63,658 nucleotides of DNA from Staphylococcus simulans (GTDB lineage: Bacteria > Bacillota > Bacilli > Staphylococcales > Staphylococcaceae): positions 1 to 63,658 of the forward strand of contig NZ_PZGG01000006.1 of the NCBI RefSeq assembly GCF_003043455.1. Reading direction: 5' to 3'. The translations under genes and the position numbers were made by a program. Every line of letters starts with the position of its first letter. The first letter of the stretch is position 1. The notes under the pieces are model-generated. The model saw only the letters and a list, made by a program, of their open reading frames with translations. It searched no databases and had not been told where the DNA came from. Of the stretch, positions 1-9,033 are shown in pieces.

Positions 1-36
1 TTTGTGAAGGTTAATGATGAAGATAGATAGTTATAA

Positions 37-72
37 AAATAGCCTCGTCCGCTTTTTCGGACGAGGCTATTT
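37..72 (-). terminator. Rho-independent terminator of the polyol operon
   Basis: A perfect 15-bp stem (arms 37-51 and 58-72, core AGCCTCGTCCG) with a 6-nt loop. The minus-strand side runs into ATTTTTATAA, so it ends transcription of the dehydrogenase gene. It could also work for a gene entering from the left on the plus strand. Confidence 0.85.
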
Positions 73-82
73 GTTCTTTATA

Positions 83-1153
83 TTAGTTTAAGAAACCATT
101 AGGATAAACCATTACTTTTAATGAGCCTTGTTTGTTGTTAAGTGCTCTTTCTAGTGCCGCTTTTGTATCTTTAAGTTCATATGAATCTGTGAACATTGAA
201 TCAAGATCTGCGTCTGTATTGTTTAACATTTCAATACCCATTGGATAAGTGTTTGCGTAACGGAAGACACCATAGATATTTAATTCACGGTTACCAATGA
301 ATGGAATGTTTAACGCAATTTCTTCTTGTTGCGGTAAACCAACGATAGATAAGCTGCCGCCTACTGCTAGAGATTGTACTGCGGATTGTAGTGCAGCTGG
401 ATGACCTGCTGTTTCGAAGGCATAGTCTGCACCTTTACCGTTTGTAAGTTCTTGGATACGTTCTACTGGATCCTCTTTAGAGATATTGATTGTTTCAGTC
501 GCACCAAGTTTCAACGCTTCTTCTAAACGAATATCCGCTAAGTCAGTTACGATAATACGTGTAGCACCAAATGCTTTAGCTGCCACAACTGCCATTAAAC
601 CGACTGGACCCATACCTGTAATCACCACTGTTGAACCTGGTTGAACACCTGCACGTTTACAAGCTTGAATACCTACTGAGAATGGTTCGTTTAATGATGC
701 TTGTTCATAAGATAATGAATCTGGAATCGGGAATAAGAAGTCTTCGGGATGTGCAATATATTGTGCGAATGCCCCGTCAATCGGTGGTGTTGCTAGGAAC
801 TCAACATCTTGGCATAAGTTGTATTGTCCTTTTTGACATTGTTCGCATTTACCACAAGGTACACCTGGCTCTACTGCGACTCTGTCACCTACTGAGAACT
901 TCGTCACATCATCGCCAACTGCCGCAACCATACCTGCACATTCGTGTCCTAAGATTAATGGTTCTTTGACAATGAAATCACCGATTTTACCATGTTCGTA
1001 GTAATGTACGTCAGAACCGCAAACACCCACTGCCATCATTTTAACTAAGACTTCCTTCGGTCCTAATTTAGGTACATCGACTTCTTTGATTTCAATATCG
1101 AATGGTTTATTTAATAAAGCTATCTGCATTGTTTCAGGAATATTATTTGTCAT
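83..1153 (-). CDS. Zinc-dependent polyol dehydrogenase (xylitol/sorbitol dehydrogenase type)
   Basis: A 356-aa medium-chain dehydrogenase that oxidises a polyol with NAD(P)+, probably to D-xylulose because xylulokinase lies directly upstream. Visible features are the catalytic zinc site (GVCGSDVH near residue 45, GHECAG near 70), the structural zinc CxxCxxCx7C block around residues 100-114, and the Rossmann motif GMGPVGL near 180. The ATG lies inside the end of the kinase gene (11-nt overlap), so the two are translationally coupled. Xylitol, D-arabinitol or L-iditol are all possible substrates. The family call is firm; the substrate is inferred from context. Confidence 0.85.
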   Translation of the reverse strand: MTNNIPETMQIALLNKPFDIEIKEVDVPKLGPKEVLVKMMAVGVCGSDVHYYEHGKIGDFIVKEPLILGHECAGMVAAVGDDVTKFSVGDRVAVEPGVPCGKCEQCQKGQYNLCQDVEFLATPPIDGAFAQYIAHPEDFLFPIPDSLSYEQASLNEPFSVGIQACKRAGVQPGSTVVITGMGPVGLMAVVAAKAFGATRIIVTDLADIRLEEALKLGATETINISKEDPVERIQELTNGKGADYAFETAGHPAALQSAVQSLAVGGSLSIVGLPQQEEIALNIPFIGNRELNIYGVFRYANTYPMGIEMLNNTDADLDSMFTDSYELKDTKAALERALNNKQGSLKVMVYPNGFLN

Positions 1154-2654
1154 CTGTATAACCCCCGTGATTTTGTTGAATTGATAACAGATCCGCTGTC
1201 ATCTGTTTCGTATTTCGATAAACGTCTTGATACACTTTGAAGTAACGTTCATAAGTTTCATGTTTTTGTGTGTTTGGTTCGAATGTCGTGTCGTATTGAA
1301 TAAAGGTTTCAACACAATCTTTTAATGAATCGAACCAGCCGACACCATATGCGGCTAGAATTGCTGCGCCCATACTTGGTCCTTCTTCGTGTTTTAATTT
1401 CTTCACTTCTAAATTGAAGATATCTGCTTGAAGTTGCAGCCAGAAATCACTTTTAGCGCCACCGCCAATAGATGTGATGGTATGAATCGCTGGATAAAAT
1501 TGTCTGATATAGTCTAATGATTCAAAAAGTGAATACGTAATCCCTTCAATTACTGCTCGTGAGAAATCTGCACGTGTTTGTTTACCGCTGATACCAATAA
1601 AGCTGCCTCGAATTTTCGCATCACCATGTGGTGTACGTTCGCCCATTAAATAAGGCGTGAATACTAAACCATTGGCACCTGGCGAAGAGTTTTCCGCATC
1701 TTTCGTAATATCTTCAAAACTTTGGTCTGCATAGAAATTACGTTTATACCAATCTAAACTGAAGCCTGCGGCAAGAGTAACCCCCATCGCATAAGAGATA
1801 TCCCGTGTGACATGTTTAAAGTAGTGAATGTTATTTTGGTAATCACTATAGTCTTTCTGACAGACAAGCACTACTCCAGACGTCCCGATACTGCACATCG
1901 CATCTCCTTCGCCGATAATACCAGCACCAAGTGCACCACAGGCATTGTCAGCGCCGCCCGCAATGACTTTTGTTGAGCTTGGTAAGTTTAATTCCTGTGC
2001 CACTGTTTCAGTGACTTCACCCACTATATCTGTTGAATTAACCAGTTCTGGAAGTAAGTGTGACAGTTCATAATATGCGCTTGTTTCTTTATCCCACGCT
2101 TCACTTTCACTGTTGTAAAGCAGTGTGCCGGATGCATCAGATTTCTCCATTTGAACCTTGCCAGTTAATGCGTATCTGACATAATCCTTTGGAAGAATAA
2201 ATGTTTCAGCTTTCTCAAAATGTTGTGGTTCATGTGCTTTCACCCATAATAGTTTTGGCAACGTAAACCCTTCTAGAATAGGATTGCCGAGTAACTTGTC
2301 TCCAAACTGCACTTTAATTTCATCACATTGTTCAGTATTTCTAGTATCGTTCCATAAGATTGCTGGACGAATAGGATGATTGTCTTTATCTAACAATACT
2401 AAGCCATGCATTTGACCTGAGAAAGACATACCTTCTATTTGATACTGACTGGCATCTAACTCAACTGTCAGTGTTTGAATCGCTTGTTTTGTTGCTTGTA
2501 CCCATTCATCTGGGTTTTGTTCACTATAACCATTTTGCGGTTGTGAAATACTAATAGGTTCACTACTTGATGTCACAATCGAACCTTGTTGGTCAACCGC
2601 AATCACTTTAACTGAGCTTGTTCCTAAATCTATACCTAAAACAAGTGGTTTCAA
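1143..2654 (-). CDS. xylB: Xylulokinase (FGGY family)
   Basis: A 503-aa FGGY sugar kinase, normal length, expected to phosphorylate D-xylulose to D-xylulose 5-phosphate for the pentose phosphate pathway. The N-terminal phosphate-binding motif GIDLGTSSVKV, the GMSFSGQMHG segment, GGADNACGALG and the C-terminal SIGGGAKSDFWLQ motif are all present. The start is TTG: the nearby ATG in AGATGAAAC is out of frame, and AAAGGCAG provides the ribosome site. It sits 18 bp after the permease gene and overlaps the dehydrogenase gene. Another pentulose kinase specificity such as ribulokinase cannot be excluded, but the GQMHG motif favours xylulose. Confidence 0.88.
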   Translation of the reverse strand: MKPLVLGIDLGTSSVKVIAVDQQGSIVTSSSEPISISQPQNGYSEQNPDEWVQATKQAIQTLTVELDASQYQIEGMSFSGQMHGLVLLDKDNHPIRPAILWNDTRNTEQCDEIKVQFGDKLLGNPILEGFTLPKLLWVKAHEPQHFEKAETFILPKDYVRYALTGKVQMEKSDASGTLLYNSESEAWDKETSAYYELSHLLPELVNSTDIVGEVTETVAQELNLPSSTKVIAGGADNACGALGAGIIGEGDAMCSIGTSGVVLVCQKDYSDYQNNIHYFKHVTRDISYAMGVTLAAGFSLDWYKRNFYADQSFEDITKDAENSSPGANGLVFTPYLMGERTPHGDAKIRGSFIGISGKQTRADFSRAVIEGITYSLFESLDYIRQFYPAIHTITSIGGGAKSDFWLQLQADIFNLEVKKLKHEEGPSMGAAILAAYGVGWFDSLKDCVETFIQYDTTFEPNTQKHETYERYFKVYQDVYRNTKQMTADLLSIQQNHGGYTDDK

Positions 2655-2672
2655 TATGTTTCATCTGCCTTT

Positions 2673-3962
2673 TTAAATATTTACATTATCTGGTTTAGGT
2701 TGAATCACTTTACGTGGTTTTTGTTTTAATCCTGGTTGATGTACTTTGATAAAGTACGTCATTACCGCACCAAAGAAGTAAAGTAATGCGAATGCCCAAA
2801 CAACACCCACTTCATTGAAGAATGGTAATAATACTGTCGCAATCAGTGGTGGTAAGAAGTTACTTAAACCTGCTGCTAAGTTATGTGAAGATAACGTCGC
2901 ACCAATATGATTAGGTTCTAACGCTGTGAAAATCGCGAAAATCGGAACGAATGCTGATTGTGTGATGCCGAATAACACTGCACATAATACGCCGATTAAG
3001 AATACGTCTCCGCTGATCATTGGTAAGTAATAGAATGTCAGTGTTGTGATACCGCAACCGACACAACCGAACCACATGACTTGGCGTTTCCAACCGATTT
3101 TATCTGCGATAATACCCCAGAACACATCACCGACGATACAAGTTACATGCATTGTGCCCCAGATCCATAACCATTGCTGCATTGTAAAACCAATTTCATC
3201 TGTAAATAATACTGGGAAGATAATCACTAATCCAAAGAGTGACAGTTGATTAATGATTCTTACAACAAATACTTTAAGAATTTCAGGGTTCTTATAAACT
3301 ACACCAATATCTTTAAATACTTTCTTATAACGGTCGTTGACTGCTAAATCCGCATTCGGTTTTACGTTGTCTTTACCTACTGCGATATAAGCAATAATGC
3401 CACCAATAATAATCCATACAATAGATAACCATAGTGTTCCCATGAAGCCTATATATGGAAGTGTGAAGCTTGGTAAGTATGAACCTACGACACCCATACC
3501 TACTGAGAACATTGCCCAGAACCAACCAATCGCAGTCGCAAGGCGTGCTTTATTTGTAATGTATGTCACCCACACTAAGAAACCATATAAGAATAACGGA
3601 TATGCAACACCTCTGATACCGTACATCAATAACATCATATTGTAATTTTCAAGTTGTAAACCAAACGTCAAGAAGAGTACATGGAAGACAATCCATAATA
3701 CAACGCCGCTTGTCATTACTTTTCTTGGCCCATATACGTCAGATAAAACTGCCGCTAACCATGAACCTACAACCACCATCACACCATACACCGCAAAGAC
3801 TAATGAAGCTTGGCTTTTGCTGAATCCAATATCTACGATGTACTTAGACAAGAAGGCTTGTTCAATACCGTCACCTGTCATAAAAATAAAGATTGCGATA
3901 ATACCTAGGAATACGACTGTCGGTATTCCCATCCATAACTTTCTATTTTTCTCTATCGTCAT
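2673..3962 (-). CDS. MFS polyol permease
   Basis: A roughly 429-aa, 12-TM major facilitator protein. It has the SDVYGPRKVM signature between TM2 and TM3 and a second IADKIGWKRQV loop after TM8, typical of MFS halves. The overall character recalls the polyol permeases (RbtT/DalT type) that accompany ribitol and arabinitol genes. I chose the ATG at 3962, which follows a GGGGG-containing ribosome site; the upstream ATG at 3980 lies within that site. The gene is first in an operon with xylulokinase and the dehydrogenase, directly behind a palindromic operator, so it likely imports the inducing polyol. Confidence 0.82.
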   Translation of the reverse strand: MTIEKNRKLWMGIPTVVFLGIIAIFIFMTGDGIEQAFLSKYIVDIGFSKSQASLVFAVYGVMVVVGSWLAAVLSDVYGPRKVMTSGVVLWIVFHVLFLTFGLQLENYNMMLLMYGIRGVAYPLFLYGFLVWVTYITNKARLATAIGWFWAMFSVGMGVVGSYLPSFTLPYIGFMGTLWLSIVWIIIGGIIAYIAVGKDNVKPNADLAVNDRYKKVFKDIGVVYKNPEILKVFVVRIINQLSLFGLVIIFPVLFTDEIGFTMQQWLWIWGTMHVTCIVGDVFWGIIADKIGWKRQVMWFGCVGCGITTLTFYYLPMISGDVFLIGVLCAVLFGITQSAFVPIFAIFTALEPNHIGATLSSHNLAAGLSNFLPPLIATVLLPFFNEVGVVWAFALLYFFGAVMTYFIKVHQPGLKQKPRKVIQPKPDNVNI

Positions 3963-3988
3963 TATAGATTTCCCCCTCATTTATAACT

Positions 3989-4006
3989 AACTTAAACGTT
4001 TAAGTT
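3989..4006. promoter_or_regulatory. LacI-family operator (distal copy)
   Basis: A perfect palindrome with core CTTAAACGTTTAAG, between the regulator gene and the permease start. The same 14-bp core occurs upstream of the regulator itself. An A/T-flanked central CG palindrome is the classic LacI/GalR operator form. Repression of the transport-catabolism operon by the neighbouring regulator is inferred. Confidence 0.8.
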
Positions 4007-4029
4007 TGACGTTAAGAAAAAAGAACGAA

Positions 4030-5052
4030 CTAGCGTTCATTTTTCTTAGCGCACGATGCTCGTATGGCTAAATGTGTCGATAAGTCTACAGAAGTTGCAG
4101 GTTCATCGTTGTTCATATCAATGATTAATTGTGCTGCACATTCACCGAGTTTGCTTGCGGGTTGTTCAACAACCGTAATTGCCGGTGAATAAATTTCATT
4201 CCAATGACTATTATCAAAGCCGATAAATGAAATATCTTTACCGATTTGAATATCCAGTTCCTTAAAGGCTTGTAACGCACCGATCACCAATAAATAGTTC
4301 GTTGCGATTAACGCACTTGGCGCATCTTTTGAAGTCAGCCATTGTTTAGTCGCAAGATACCCGCTTCTTATCTGAGCCTCAGTCCCCAATTTATCATCAC
4401 TGAAACTCATTAAACGCGTATCAATCGCTAACTGGTTATCCGTTAACGCTTGTTCATAACCCGCTTGTCTATGGGTAGTTGTACTGATCTTAGGATTTGC
4501 CAGTAAAATCGCAATAGACGTGTGACCTAACTCCAACAAGTGTTGTGTTGCTTGATAGCCTGCTGCTTGGTTATTCACTGTGACACTTGGCACATCACTC
4601 GCTTCTATCGTTCTGTCTACGGTCACAATCGGCGTCTTTTTCCATTCATCTTTTAATGTCAGATGTGACGAAACGGGCGCTAACACAATCGCATTGACAC
4701 GTTGTTTCACAAATAAATCTATCAGTTCATTTTGTCGTTGTTCACTTTCTTCTGACGAAATCACAATCACTTGCAAGTTGTGTGCTAAACACACTGTAGT
4801 TAAACCGTTTAAAATATCCGTAAAGAATGGGTTTTGGTCAGGGACAATAAAGGCAACTAAGTTACTTTGACCGCTTTTTAACTGACGGGCATACGTATTA
4901 GGTTGATAGCCCAGTGACTCAACAGCTGATTCTACTTTTGCTTTCGTCTTCTCACTGACTTGTCCTTTTTTACCATTCATCACATTTGAAACAGTCGCTA
5001 CTGAAACTCCTGCTGCTTTTGCGACGTCGTGAAGTGTTGGATTATTGTTCAT
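4030..5052 (-). CDS. LacI-family transcriptional regulator of the polyol operon
   Basis: A 340-aa LacI/GalR regulator. The N-terminal helix-turn-helix TLHDVAKAAGVSVATVSNVMNG is nearly canonical and is followed by the hinge region and a periplasmic-binding-protein-like sensor domain (residues 60-335). It is transcribed toward the permease-kinase-dehydrogenase operon. Palindromes with the core CTTAAACGTTTAAG flank it on both sides, indicating autoregulation and control of the operon. The inducer is unknown; a polyol or pentulose is the obvious guess. Confidence 0.92.
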   Translation of the reverse strand: MNNNPTLHDVAKAAGVSVATVSNVMNGKKGQVSEKTKAKVESAVESLGYQPNTYARQLKSGQSNLVAFIVPDQNPFFTDILNGLTTVCLAHNLQVIVISSEESEQRQNELIDLFVKQRVNAIVLAPVSSHLTLKDEWKKTPIVTVDRTIEASDVPSVTVNNQAAGYQATQHLLELGHTSIAILLANPKISTTTHRQAGYEQALTDNQLAIDTRLMSFSDDKLGTEAQIRSGYLATKQWLTSKDAPSALIATNYLLVIGALQAFKELDIQIGKDISFIGFDNSHWNEIYSPAITVVEQPASKLGECAAQLIIDMNNDEPATSVDLSTHLAIRASCAKKNER

Positions 5053-5064
5053 ATTGATTACTTC

Positions 5065-5078
5065 CTTAAACGTTTAAG
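5065..5078. promoter_or_regulatory. LacI-family operator (autoregulatory copy)
   Basis: The palindrome CTTAAACGTTTAAG lies 13 bp upstream of the regulator ATG and is identical in core to the copy at 3989-4006. It is the presumed autoregulatory site. Confidence 0.78.
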
Positions 5079-5144
5079 TTAAAACTGATTCTTATTCTAA
5101 TGTATCTAAGCATAAATGTAAAGGCTTACATTCACAAAAAGAAA

Positions 5145-5177
5145 ATAACCCGGCTCCTATGACTACTTAGGAACCGG
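5145..5177 (-). terminator. Terminator after the amino-sugar PTS operon
   Basis: Arms CCGGCTCCTA (5150-5159) and TAGGAACCGG (5168-5177) form a 10-bp stem with one mismatch. On the minus strand it is followed by a T-rich stretch (GTTATTTTCTTTT), so it ends the operon finishing with the deacetylase gene at 5246. Confidence 0.72.
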
Positions 5178-5245
5178 ATGCTGCGATGATTGTTGATGAA
5201 TCATCTTATATTCACTAGGGGGTTGGGGTTTTATTGGATTAATTT

Positions 5246-6403
5246 TTAACTGAAGGAATGGATTTTTCCTTTTTTGATGGCAGTCAGAACGTTGATGTCT
5301 TCATCTACTAAAATGAGGTCTGCATCTTTGCCTGGTTTGATACTGCCTTTTCGATCATCTATTTTGAGTGCTTTCGCTTGGTTCAAACTCGTTGTTCTCC
5401 ATGCGTTTTCTAAAGTGTCACCTGTAAAATCAAGTAAGTTTTTAAGTCCTTGATTCATTCTTAATATACTACCCGCAAGAGAACCTGTTTTTAATCTTGC
5501 TTCTTTTCCTTTCACTACGACAGTTTGGCCGCCAAGGTCGTATTCACCTTCTGACATACCTTTCGCGCGCATCGCATCTGTAATCACATAAAAGTGTTCA
5601 TTACCTTTCATTTTATAGGCAATTTTAATAGATGCCGGATGAGAGTGTACACCGTCTACAATTAATTCTGTACTTAAATCATCGTTTGTCCAGGCAGCAC
5701 CGAAATCACCAGGGGCACGGTGTAAGAATGGTGTACCTGCATTGTATAGATGAGTAATGTGTTTTGCGCCTTTGGCTACAGCGGCATTGACTTGGTCAAA
5801 GTCTGCTGTCGTATGGCCGATAGAGAAGATAATCTCATCTTTAAATGCTTCTAACATAACATCAGCACCTTCCACTTCGGGAGCGTAAGTAAGGATTTTG
5901 ATATTATGATCTGCTGTTTCTTGGAAATGTTTCAGTTTCTCTACACTTGGTTGTTGCACGTAGGCTGGATTTTGTGCACCGACTTTATGTTCTGAAATAA
6001 ACGGTCCTTCTAAATGGATACCGACAATTTCCGCAGCATTATAGCTATTTTGTGTTGCTTTATATGCAACGATTGATTCTAATGCTTTATTAATATTTTC
6101 TTCAGATTGTGTCATTGTTGTCGCTAAGAAAGAAGTGGTCCCTTCGCTTAGTAAATTCTCAGCTAAGTGTTGTAACCCTTCAACAGATGCATCCATCGCA
6201 TCATTACCATATCCACCGTGGATATGAATATCTATAAATCCTGGAAGTAAGATTTTACCTTCCGCATCATGTTGAGTAAGCGGTCCTGTATACATACCAC
6301 TGTCGACTGCTTCAATTTTACCGTCTTTAATATGGACATATCCTGATTCAATAACTTGATCTTCACTATAAATCTTAGCGTTGCTAATTACATATTCTGA
6401 CAT
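5246..6403 (-). CDS. nagA: N-acetylhexosamine-6-phosphate deacetylase
   Basis: A 385-aa amidohydrolase removing acetate from GlcNAc-6-P or GalNAc-6-P. The metal motif DIHIHGGYGNDAMD is near residue 58; GIHLEGPF, SIGHTTAD, THLYNAGTPF, DGVHSHPAS and VITDAMRAKG follow in the family order. The length is normal. It is last in an operon with a mannose-family PTS, GH35 galactosidase and AgaS. In this context the physiological substrate is probably GalNAc-6-P (AgaA role) or GlcNAc-6-P from the disaccharide. The family is certain; the sugar stereochemistry is not. Confidence 0.88.
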   Translation of the reverse strand: MSEYVISNAKIYSEDQVIESGYVHIKDGKIEAVDSGMYTGPLTQHDAEGKILLPGFIDIHIHGGYGNDAMDASVEGLQHLAENLLSEGTTSFLATTMTQSEENINKALESIVAYKATQNSYNAAEIVGIHLEGPFISEHKVGAQNPAYVQQPSVEKLKHFQETADHNIKILTYAPEVEGADVMLEAFKDEIIFSIGHTTADFDQVNAAVAKGAKHITHLYNAGTPFLHRAPGDFGAAWTNDDLSTELIVDGVHSHPASIKIAYKMKGNEHFYVITDAMRAKGMSEGEYDLGGQTVVVKGKEARLKTGSLAGSILRMNQGLKNLLDFTGDTLENAWRTTSLNQAKALKIDDRKGSIKPGKDADLILVDEDINVLTAIKKGKIHSFS

Positions 6404-6426
6404 GTTTCTACCTTCTTATTCGTGAT

Positions 6427-6804
6427 TTATAATAATAAATCGTTTACTTTCACAATGTACTCTTTCGTTTTTCCAACGATGTCTTGTGCTTCTCCTAAGA
6501 GTTCACCATTTACATATGCGACAATCATCGGCAAGTTCATGCCAGCGTATAAATCAAACTGCTGACCTTGCATTAATAATTTAGCCGCAACATTGGCAGG
6601 TGTACCGCCCATTAAATCCGCAAAGACTGTAAAGCCGTCTTCTTTGGCCATTTCCGCAAGTAATTTTGCTTGGAAGTCTTCTGCACTTTCTTCTGGTAAT
6701 AACGGTACAGGGACGATATCAGGTTGTTCACCTAAAATCATTTCTGCACTTTCTTTTAAACCTTCACAAAATGCGCCATGACTGATTAAAATTAATTTTT
6801 TCAT
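6427..6804 (-). CDS. PTS mannose-family EIIA component
   Basis: A 125-aa EIIA of the mannose class. It begins MKKLILISHGAFCEGLKES, in which the His of the SHG motif (residue 9) is the phosphate acceptor. The FADLMGGTPANVAA segment near residue 62 is a family signature. It takes phosphate from HPr and passes it to the EIIB encoded upstream. It lies between the EIID and deacetylase genes with about 20-bp gaps on both sides, so it is within the operon. Confidence 0.92.
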   Translation of the reverse strand: MKKLILISHGAFCEGLKESAEMILGEQPDIVPVPLLPEESAEDFQAKLLAEMAKEDGFTVFADLMGGTPANVAAKLLMQGQQFDLYAGMNLPMIVAYVNGELLGEAQDIVGKTKEYIVKVNDLLL

Positions 6805-6825
6805 CTCTTTGTTTCCACCTTTGAA

Positions 6826-7656
6826 TTAAGCTTTACCGATAATGCCTAATGCAGATAAGATAATTGATACCACTAATACGATAAAGATGGCTTTAGTTGA
6901 ACTCATTTTATTGCGTCCAAGTAACCAGTAAATCGCTAATACAATACCAAGTGGTAATAATTTAGGTAAGATCATATCGATATTGTTTTGAACATCAATT
7001 GTCAATTTACCAATGTGCGGCATCCAAGCGAACTTCACTTTAATCATCGTGGCGACGAGGGCTCCGACCATGAAGACCCCGAGCAATGTAGCTGCATTCG
7101 TTAAGTTCTCAAGTCTGTGTTGCATTGTCGTAACAAGGGATACCCCTTCTTTATACGCGAATTCTAATTGTTTCCATCTGAATACCATAACGGCGATTTG
7201 AGCTGCTAACCAGATAAATGCGCCGATCGGGTTACCGTTGATTGCCATGTTGGCAGCTAAGGCACCGAAGATTGTCGGGATTAATGAGGCAAAGATTGAG
7301 TCACCGATAGCGGCGAATGGTCCCATTAAACCAACTTTCAAACCTTGTACTGAGTCTTTAGCTTTTACTTTTTCTTTCTCTTCCATTGCGATATCAATAC
7401 CCATGATGATGGTATTGAAGAAGTTACTTGTGTTAAAGAATTGTGTATGAGTTTTCATCATTTCTTTAAGTTCTGGTGTGCCGTCGCCATAAATCTTTCT
7501 TAATTGCGGAAGGATAGTATACAAATAACCAGAGGCTTGCATACGTTCATAGTTCCACCCTAATTGATAGGCAAATAAGCTACGGCGATTGATTTGATTA
7601 AAATCTTTTTTGGTTAATTGATAAGATGTGCCGTTTTGATTATTAGAGTTCGTCAT
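6826..7656 (-). CDS. PTS mannose-family EIID component
   Basis: A 276-aa membrane component beginning MTNSNNQNGT. The ATG at 7656 follows GGAGAG; a longer in-frame extension would run far into the EIIC gene and is unlikely. The RRSLFAYQLGWNYERMQASGYLYTILP block, the GLMGPFAAIGDSIFASLIPT loop and C-terminal TM segments are typical of EIID. It overlaps EIIC by 14 nt, so the two are translationally coupled. Together they form the sugar translocation channel. Confidence 0.9.
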   Translation of the reverse strand: MTNSNNQNGTSYQLTKKDFNQINRRSLFAYQLGWNYERMQASGYLYTILPQLRKIYGDGTPELKEMMKTHTQFFNTSNFFNTIIMGIDIAMEEKEKVKAKDSVQGLKVGLMGPFAAIGDSIFASLIPTIFGALAANMAINGNPIGAFIWLAAQIAVMVFRWKQLEFAYKEGVSLVTTMQHRLENLTNAATLLGVFMVGALVATMIKVKFAWMPHIGKLTIDVQNNIDMILPKLLPLGIVLAIYWLLGRNKMSSTKAIFIVLVVSIILSALGIIGKA

Positions 7657-8539
7657 CCTCAATCTCTCCTTCGCTGTTATTATTCTGAGCTGCGCCACCA
7701 TACTGCGGTACTGGACGGTTTTCTGATGTACGTTTGTATTCAATAGCCGCAAACGCGAAACCGATCAATGCGATACCTAACATTGATAAACCAGTGAATT
7801 TAATACCAAAGTGTTTATCTAAGCCAGCTACTGCTGTACCAAGTCCAGTCATACCATCAAATAGAGTTACGAATAACGCTGTTAATACGAAACCTAAAAT
7901 GAAGTATGGGAAGTGTTTCTTAATAGGTAGATAACGTAAAAGGATTGCGAAACCTACGGCTGGTAAAACGGCACCGGCAACAGTTAAACCATCACCTAAC
8001 CATTTCAAATCTGAGTTCAAATAATTTACAACTGCTTTAACTACGCCGCCACCGAAAGCTAATGCTAAGAATACTGGAATCATTCTTGATAATGACCAAG
8101 GAATCATACCGTATAAATAGTTTCTTTCAATTGCTTTGTAATCAAATGATTCGATTTTCGCATCGATTCTATGCGCAAAGAATGTGTTTGCGAAACGTGC
8201 TAAGATATCTGTTTGAATCATTAAGCTCGCAACTGGCACGGCCAATGTCGCTAAAGCTTGTTGCGGGTTCATTCCAAGTGCTACTGAGAATGCGACCGCA
8301 AGTAAGGTACCAGAGTTGGCATCAATTCTTGATGCACCCCCGAATGTCCCTACACCTAAAATCGTTAATTGCATACTACCGCCGATAATCAACCCTGTTG
8401 TTACATCGCCCATAATCAAACCGGCGATTAATCCCGCAAATACAGGTTGGCTTAAAGATGAATAAATTTGGATTTCATCTAGGATTTGATACCCTGCATA
8501 CAAGGTTAATAATAAAATCTGCCACCAAAGTATTTCCAT
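7643..8539 (-). CDS. PTS mannose-family EIIC component
   Basis: A 298-aa polytopic membrane protein. GLIMGDVTTGLIIGGSMQL and GASRIDANSGTLLAVAFSVALG are characteristic of EIIC of the mannose/N-acetylgalactosamine class. It has a hydrophilic acidic tail ending EGEIEDDEL. It follows the EIIB gene by 17 bp. With EIID it makes the permease, and IIB-IIC-IID-IIA is the usual order of GalNAc-type systems. Confidence 0.9.
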   Translation of the reverse strand: MEILWWQILLLTLYAGYQILDEIQIYSSLSQPVFAGLIAGLIMGDVTTGLIIGGSMQLTILGVGTFGGASRIDANSGTLLAVAFSVALGMNPQQALATLAVPVASLMIQTDILARFANTFFAHRIDAKIESFDYKAIERNYLYGMIPWSLSRMIPVFLALAFGGGVVKAVVNYLNSDLKWLGDGLTVAGAVLPAVGFAILLRYLPIKKHFPYFILGFVLTALFVTLFDGMTGLGTAVAGLDKHFGIKFTGLSMLGIALIGFAFAAIEYKRTSENRPVPQYGGAAQNNNSEGEIEDDEL

Positions 8540-8556
8540 GTTGTCTTCACTCCTGA

Positions 8557-9033
8557 CTATCCCTTAATTAATGTCATAAAATCTTCTGCTTTATCGTTTG
8601 GAACCATTTGAGCAGTTATCTTAACGCCTTTTTGTTGAATTGCTTTAAAGTCGTTAATATCTTTATCCGTTACATTGATTGAACGGGTAATAGACTTTGT
8701 TTCATCTGTTTGAGACATATTACCTACGTTTAATACATCAAGGTCGACACCTTGATTGATCAGTTCTAAGAAACGATCCGGTTTCTTCGCAATGACCATT
8801 AAGCGTTGTGAATCATATCTGCCTGCTAAAATATTTTCAGCTGCTTTCGCTACAGGCAAAACACTTAAACGCACACCTGCAGGTGTTGCTAATTTCAAGC
8901 CTTGCTTGTCAATTGTGCTTTGAGCGACTTCATCATCAATTACCATAAAACGTGTGATATTCAGTTTCGTTGCCCATAAGTTTGCGACTTGGCCGTGAAT
9001 TAAACGGCCATCAATTCTGTTTGCTATAATCAT
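8557..9033 (-). CDS. PTS mannose-family EIIB component
   Basis: A 158-aa EIIB. The sequence RIDGRLIHGQVANLW carries the phosphorylated His at about residue 14, followed by the FMVIDDEVAQ strand typical of the class. The start overlaps the galactosidase stop by four bases (ATGA), so the transporter is coupled to its disaccharide hydrolase. Gene order resembles the pneumococcal bgaC-gadVWEF locus. Confidence 0.92.
   Translation of the reverse strand: MIIANRIDGRLIHGQVANLWATKLNITRFMVIDDEVAQSTIDKQGLKLATPAGVRLSVLPVAKAAENILAGRYDSQRLMVIAKKPDRFLELINQGVDLDVLNVGNMSQTDETKSITRSINVTDKDINDFKAIQQKGVKITAQMVPNDKAEDFMTLIKG

Noticed and set aside
5246..6403. Calling the deacetylase AgaA with certainty
   Set aside because: Sequence motifs do not separate GlcNAc-6-P from GalNAc-6-P enzymes by eye; only the operon suggests the latter.
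7657..7752. Long N-terminal extension of PTS EIID
   Set aside because: It lies entirely within the EIIC gene and lacks family similarity; ATG 7656 is preceded by GGAGAG.
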